From assembly GCA_024291935.2 (NCBI GenBank), contig CM044317.1:20792230-20856229 (forward strand): a stretch of DNA of 64,000 nt. The letters run 5' to 3'. The notes under the pieces were generated by a model. The model was not told the origin of the DNA, ran no database searches, and saw only the letters and a program-made list of their open reading frames with translations. The DNA comes from Okapia johnstoni (taxonomy: Eukaryota > Chordata > Mammalia > Artiodactyla > Giraffidae). Positions within the stretch are counted from its first letter, which is position 1. Each line of letters opens with the position of its first letter. Positions 58,431 to 64,000 of the stretch are shown piece by piece. The translations under genes and the position numbers were made by a program.

Positions 58431-58655
58431 CAAAGAAATATGTACTTATCTATAACATATATTCCTTATCCATTTATCTGTTGATGGGCACTTAGGCTGT
58501 TTCCATATTCTGGATATTGTGAATAGTACTGCAATAAACATGGGAGTGCAGATATATCTTCAGTATCTTGTTTTTTCACTTCTTTTGGATTTATATCGAG
58601 AATTGGGATTGTTGGATTACATAGTTGTTCTATTTAATTTGGAGGGAAACTTCCA

Positions 58656-58801
58656 TAGTCTCTTCCATAGTGGCTGCACCAATTTATATTCCCACTAACA
58701 GGGTACGAGGGTTCTCTTTTCTCCACACTAGTCTCTTCCATAGTGGCTGCACCAATTTATATTCCCACTAACAGGGTACGAGGGTTCTCTTTTCTCCACA
58801 C
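58656..58801. repeat. Exact 73-bp tandem duplication
   Basis: 58656-58728 and 58729-58801 are identical by eye, each starting TAGTCTCTTCCATAGTGGC and ending TTTTCTCCACAC, inside the antisense L1. Confidence 0.92.
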
Positions 58802-60202
58802 TCTCACCAACAGTTTTTATCTCTTGTCCCTCTGATACTAGCCATTCTAACAGATGTGAACAGATAACTCTTAACTCATTAATCCCTGATGATTAGTCAC
58901 GTTGAGCACTTTTTCTTGTACCAATGTCTATTTGCATGTCCTTTTTTGGAGAAATGTCTATACCGTTCCTCTGTCCATTTTAAAATCCAATTGCTTGTTT
59001 TTTTCCTTTTGACTTGTATGAGACTTTCACATATTTTGGACAGTAACCCCTTATCAAGATATATGAATTGCAAACATATTCTCTCATTTGGTAAACTAAC
59101 TTTTCATCTTGTTGATGGTTTCCTTTGCTATACAGAAGCTTTTTATTGATGTAGTCCCATTTCTTTATTTTTGCCTTTGCTGCCTTTGCTATGGTGTCCA
59201 ATCTAAAAAAATCACTGCCAATGTCAAGGAGCTTACCCCTATGTTTTATTCTAGGAGTTTTATAGTTTCAGGTCTTATGTTCAAATATTTAATCCATTTT
59301 GAGTTGATTGTGGGGTAGGGTGTAGGAGAGAATTTCAGTTTCATTCTTTGCATTTGGCTGCCCTGTTTTCCTAACACTATTTATTGAAAATATTGTCCTT
59401 TTCCCACTGCATATTCTTGGCACCTTTGTGGAAAATTAATTGACCATATGTGCATGAGTTTATTTCTGGGCTCTTTATTCTAACCCATTGATCTGTATAT
59501 CTGTATTTACATCAACTACCATACTTTGTCTATGAAAATGATATTGAAACTTTGATAGAGATTGTATTAAATACTTATCAAAATGCTTTGGGTAGTATGG
59601 ATATTTTAACAACATTAATCCTACTAGTCCATGAGCACAAATTACTTTTTCATTTATTTTTGTCTTCTTCAATTTCTTTCACTTCTATCTTATAGTTCTC
59701 AGTGTATAGATCTTTCACATCCTTGGTTAAATTTATTCATAGATATATTATTATTTTTGATGAAATTGTAAATAGGATTGTTTTCCTAACTTCTCTTTCT
59801 GATAGTTCATCGTTAGTGTGTAGAAACACAACTGATTTCTGTGTATTCAATTTGTATCCTCCACCTTTACTGAATTCATTTGTTAGCTCTAACAGTATTT
59901 TTGGTGGTGTATTGATAGTTTTCTATTTATAAAATACCATCCACAAATAGAGAAGGTTTTACTTCTTCCTTTCTGATTTGGATACCTTTTACTTCTTCTC
60001 CTTGCCTCATTTCTCTGGCTAGGACTTGCAGTAGTATATCAAAAGTGACAAGGGTATCTTCATTTTGTTCCTGATCTTAGAGGAAGAGTTTTCAACTTTT
60101 CACCATTGAGCATGATGTCCACTGTGGGCTTGTTTTATGTGGCTTTTATTATGTTGAGGTATATTTTCTCTATATCCAATTACTGAAGGATTTTATCATG
60201 AA

Positions 60203-60335
60203 TGGATGTTAAAGTGAAAAGTGAAAGTCATTCAGTCATGTCCGACACTTTGTGACCCCATGGACTATACAGTCCATGGAATTCTCCAAGCCAGAATACT
60301 GGAGTGGGTATCCGTTCCCTTCTCCAGTGGATCTG
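60203..60335 (-). mobile_element. BOV-A monomer SINE inside L1
   Basis: AAAGTGAAAAGTGAAAGTC to TTCCCTTCTCCAG. TGGATGTT and TGGATCTG flank it where the L1 continues. Confidence 0.88.
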
Positions 60336-60834
60336 TCGAATTTTGTCAGATGCTTTTTCTGCATCTATTGAGATAATTATATGATTTTTATCCTCCATTA
60401 TGTTATTGTGATGTATTGCATTGACTGATTTGCAGATGTTGAACCATCTTTGCATCACTGGAATAAATCCCACTTAACTGTGTATGATCCTTTTACTGTA
60501 TTATTGAATTTGGTTTGCTAGTATTTTGTCGAGGATTTCTACATTTATGCTTATCAGAAAAATTGGCCTGTAATTTCCTTTTCTTGTAGTGTCCTTGCCT
60601 GGATTTCATATTAAGGTAATGCTGGCCTCGTAAGATGAGTTCAGAAGTGTTCCCTCCTCTTCCACTTTTTGGAAGAGTTAGACAAGGATTGGCATTAATT
60701 CTTCTTTATTAAATGTTTGGTAGAACTCATCAGTTAAGCCATCTGATCCTGGACTATTGTTTGTTGGGAGGTTTAAAAATTACTAATTCAGTCTTTTTTA
60801 TCAGTAATGGAACTGTTCAGATTTTCTGTTTCTT

Positions 60835-60968
60835 AGTGTGGTGACCGGAATGGGAAGGAAATCTAAAAGAGTGCATATATGTATACATATAACTGATTCA
60901 CTTTGTTATACAACAGAAACTAACACATTTTAAAGTAACTATACTCCAATAAAAAAATTAATAAAAGT
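60835..60968 (+). mobile_element. L1 3' terminal fragment
   Basis: ATAACTGATTCACTTTGTTAT, CAACAGAAACTAACACATTTT, CTCCAATAAAAAAATTAATAA. Confidence 0.82.
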
Positions 60969-61242
60969 GTTATATTGTGAATGGAAGGTAAGTAGTGAGT
61001 AAGAGTAGATTTTTCTGAAAATATGAGCTGAGAAACCCTACACTCTACCCTGCATTCTCCAATGCTTGTTGAAGAAGATTAAATAGACTTTTAGCAAGCC
61101 TTCTCTTTTAAGTTGATTTAGGAGCTGATTATATATGTGTCAGGTGCATCTGATAACTTCTGGTCCTACAGCCAATTTATTATCTCTTGACCTGAAGTGG
61201 ATTTTAATTTTAATTTTTATTATTTTTAATTTTTTAAAAATG

Positions 61243-61428
61243 TGACTTTCCTGGCAGTCCAGTAGTTAAGACTTTGCCTTCCAATGGAGGGGGTGAGGGT
61301 TAAATCCCTGGTCAGGGAACTAAGATCCCACATGCCTTATGGCCAAAAACCCCATAAAACAGAAGCGATATTGTAATAAATTCAACAAAGAATTTTAAAT
61401 GGTATACACACAAAAAAATCTTTGAAAA
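61243..61428 (+). mobile_element. CHR-2-like SINE with extended tail
   Basis: TGACTTTCCTGGCAGTCCAG head, GGTTAAATCCCTGGTCAGGG, then CATAAAACAGAAGCGATATTG. Confidence 0.86.
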
Positions 61429-61550
61429 AAACTTGGAGGGCAGCACATACCCATGCGACATGTGGGATCCTAGTTCCCCAGACAGGGATGGAACCCACAT
61501 CCCCGCATTAGGAGTGTGGAATCTTAACCACTGGACCGGAGAGAAGTCCT
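61429..61550 (-). mobile_element. CHR-type SINE, inverted relative to its neighbour
   Basis: GACATGTGGGATCCTAGTTCC, then CCACTGGACCGGAGAGAAGTCC. Confidence 0.82.
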
Positions 61551-61559
61551 TTACTTTTA

Positions 61560-62995
61560 AAGGTCACTACTACACTTGAATTTTTTTTTTAAAGTTACTG
61601 TGGAACTGAAAGTTTACCAAGAAGTTAAAAAACTTTTTTTAAGCTTTTTTTAAGGCTATATTATAACACAGCCCTCTAACAAGGCAGGGTAATCATAGGA
61701 GTGAAGCTAGAAGACTGATTTTTAAGATGATAGTTCACAGAAAGTTTTGGTTACAGAGTCAGCAGGCAGGACAACGGCCTTTTAAAATATCAGAAAGTGT
61801 TTTAATTGAAGTAGGGAGTTTCATTAAGCAAATGATCCACTTTCAATTTGAAGTTGTACTTTTCCTAGCTGGATACTATTCAAAGTTCCTGGGCCTTGGT
61901 TTCATCATCTATGTTATGGGATAATATCTCTATTCAGAATCAAATAAGACAGGGCATATAAAAGTGCTTGAAAATAGAGACAGAAAGGAGGGAGGGAAGG
62001 AGGGAAGATGGAAAGAAGGCAGAAAGGAAGAAAGAGAGAATATCAACTGTATTCCAAAGAAAGAGCCAGAGATTTACACTTGACTTTTTAAATTTAAACT
62101 TAAGCTAAGAGTGTACTTGAGAAGTGTTTTGTTGTAACACTGACTTCAATCCAACACTTTTTGAACTAAGTACACTGAGTGCTGTGACTTTGTTGAGCTG
62201 CTTGCTTTCTTGTATTATTACTCAAATGACATATTAACCCATCATACATTTCACCTTTGGAACAGTTGAACTGCATTTCAGTGCCTGACCATGAGTTATT
62301 GTGGTTCAGAATACTTAGGAAAGTTGACTACATGCATAAAATTTATGAGTAGCAGAGTGAGAACATGGCAGAATCCCATATATCACTTTTATTGAGAGTT
62401 GAGTCACTCTTTGCTACGAAAATAATTTATAGGGCAATGTTCCATTTGGGAGAAAATGAAAATTAATGGCATTTGTCAAGATAATGATGAATGAAGTTTC
62501 AGCACCAGTGGAAAAGGACCAGTTTCACAGGAAATGTAAACCTTCTACTATATTATTTATCATTACAAATATTTCAGGCTCTTTGGTAAAATGTTAGGAA
62601 GTTTGGCTGAACTGGATACTGTTCACAGTGCTAGCTAGTCTCGGTGCATTCTCCCAGATCCATTTTCAGCCCTTCTATCCGCTGCTCTGAGCCCCAAGAG
62701 TTCCTAAGGCAGAAGGACAATCAGCAGAATATTTCCTCTTCACTCCCTTCCGGGCTTGACACTGAGGTTCTGGCAGTAGATGTGTCCCTGATCACAGCAG
62801 CTGCCATGGAGCTCTGGTGTGCTTATAAATCTGGGGAAGAAAAGCCTTCTGCTGGCACTTGTCCTGGATCATTCCAGAACATACTATATCATATGAAACA
62901 TATAGTTTCATATGGAACATTCATACCATATGAAACCTGCCTCAGGTTTTCTTCTTGGTTCCTTTCACTTGTCCTCACTTGTGTAACTTAACTAG
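61560..62995. other. Intergenic stretch, mostly unique
   Basis: A GA-rich run at 61978-62040 is the only named item. The 115-codon plus frame at 62644-62991 has no recognised family and low-complexity repetition near its end (TCATATGAAAC / CATATGGAAC). Confidence 0.4.
61978..62040. repeat. GA-rich simple repeat
   Basis: GACAGAAAGGAGGGAGGGAAG through GGAAGAAAGAGAGA, almost all purine on the plus strand. Confidence 0.8.
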
Positions 62996-62996
62996 T

Positions 62997-63213
62997 CCTA
63001 AGTCGCTTCAGTTGTATCTGACCTTTTTTGAGACTCCTTGGGCTGTAGCCTGCCAGACTTCTCTGTCCATAGGATTCTCCAGGTAAGAATACTGGAGTGG
63101 ATTGCCATTTCCTCCTCCAGGGCATCTTCCCAACCCAGGGAGCAAACCTGCATCTCTGTGTCTCCTGCACTGGCAGATGGGTTCTTTACCACCAGCACCA
63201 TCTGGGAAACCGA
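62997..63213 (-). mobile_element. Bov-tA SINE
   Basis: Antisense: CCTAAGTCGCTTCAGTTG to CAGCACCATCTGGGAAACC. Confidence 0.9.
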
Positions 63214-63699
63214 TTCTTACCCAAATCCTGCCTGGAGGGACTTGTTTTTTGCTGGGGCCTAACTGGATATGTTCTCAGTAAACAAAGTCTTTGAAATCCT
63301 TATGGGGCATGTTCTGGGGTGCACGTTCTTGGTTTCCCCCATTTTCTGCCCATCTTCCTTTCCTGTCTGTCTTTTCTGGACTTCATGCTCCAGTATCAGT
63401 CTTGCAGAGTCTGCTGAACAAGCAATCCAGTTGTGTAAGGTCAACTGCCTGTATGTATATGTGTACACACACATTCATATATGTATTCACAAAATTAAAA
63501 TATCAATAATTCCTTTTGTACCTTTCCTTTCAGCACTTTAAAGTCTATATTTAATGTACCTTTTTTCTTAGTTCCTTTTAAGGTTTTTCTCCATATTGTT
63601 GACTTTCAGGAGGTTGATCATGATGTGCCTTTGTTTTTGTATATTTTTGAAACAAGGATAGGCAAGTTCTTAGACATGACACCAAAAGTATAATCACGA

Positions 63700-64000
63700 A
63701 GGAGGACATTAATAAATTTCCATAATTGAAAACTTTTGTGCTATGAACAATCTTGCAAAGAAGATGAAAAGACAAACTACAGAATTGGGGAGGATTTGCA
63801 AGCTATATACCTGACAAAGGCCTTATATCTTGAATATCTCAAAAAAACCTCCAAAACTCAATAGTAAACAATTTAGTTATAGTGTAAGCAAAAGGCATGA
63901 AGAAATTTTCACCAAAAAGAAATAAGGATGGGAAATAAGCATGTGAAAAGATGTTCAGCATGATTAGCCATTAAGGAAATAAAAATTAAAACTGCAATGA
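63700..64000 (+). mobile_element. L1 ORF2 3' region, running off the window
   Basis: GAAAAGACAAACTACAGAATT, GCATGTGAAAAGATGTTCAGC and GGAAATAAAAATTAAAACTGC are in late ORF2 order; the element continues past 64000. Confidence 0.8.

Larger units (their letters stand above)
57530..60834 (-). mobile_element. L1 (L1MA-like), antisense, about 3.3 kb
   Basis: The 3' UTR lies at the left (AGTTTTATTGAGATATAATTG, CATCCATCGCCGCACATAATG), followed by antisense late ORF2 (CAGTACTGCAATAAACATGGG-like stretch at 58525, TTCTCCACACTCTCACCAAC) and reverse-transcriptase region at the right (TCTATTGAGATAATTATATG). It is 5'-truncated and broken by MER2, two Bov SINE fragments and a tandem duplication. No intact frame. 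Confidence 0.88.

Noticed and set aside
1..64000. CRISPR arrays, operons, phage or bacterial systems
   Set aside because: The repeat content is wholly mammalian; no regularly spaced repeats or compact gene clusters exist.

Overview
The window is nuclear DNA of a ruminant, most likely a bovid (cattle, sheep or goat type). The case rests on the repeats: fragments of the RTE-type LINE BovB, tRNA-headed SINEs with a BovB tail (Bov-tA), BOV-A2 dimers, CHR-type tRNA-Glu SINEs and bovine-type L1 3' ends, together with older mammalian MIR, L2, MaLR, MLT2 and MER2 copies. No bacterial, phage or CRISPR feature is present.

One host protein-coding gene is clearly readable: STX11 (syntaxin-11) on the minus strand. 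Its whole 287-residue reading frame lies in a single exon at 9831-10694, preceded by a good splice acceptor at 10700. A dense CpG island with GC boxes at about 44.1-44.94 kb fits the promoter and non-coding first exon, giving a first intron of roughly 33-34 kb. This matches the known two-exon layout of mammalian STX11 (non-coding exon 1, long intron, all coding in exon 2). The 3' UTR runs leftwards from 9830, with candidate polyadenylation signals at 9095 and 8671. The neighbours expected from conserved synteny (UTRN beyond the left end, SF3B5 beyond the right end) are not seen.

Region by region: 1-8 kb is 3' flank, with SINEs, two retro-insertions at one target (4.5-5.0 kb) and a 5'-inverted BovB with a perfect 11-bp target duplication (6.3-8.0 kb). 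8-10.7 kb is the STX11 3' UTR and coding exon. 10.7-44.1 kb is the intron, holding about 30 SINEs, several BovB pieces, a retrocopy of an unidentified mRNA 3' end (10985-11311), an ECI2 retropseudogene (15.9-16.3 kb), a MaLR-like provirus remnant (21.8-25 kb) and L1 3' ends. 44.1-44.94 kb is the CpG island. 45-64 kb is upstream intergenic DNA, with two opposed BovB copies, an L1 nested in a SINE, an MLT2 LTR, an internally deleted BovB inside an old L1, and a 3.3-kb antisense L1 carrying MER2, SINEs and an exact 73-bp tandem duplication.

I found no convincing new biological system. The points most worth a second look are the retrotransposition by-products (twin priming, triple target repeats, the ECI2 copy without target duplication), a diverged local duplication linking the STX11 3' UTR to its intron, and a SINE ending 33 bp from the only coding splice acceptor. 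All repeat boundaries are by eye and approximate unless a target duplication is quoted.
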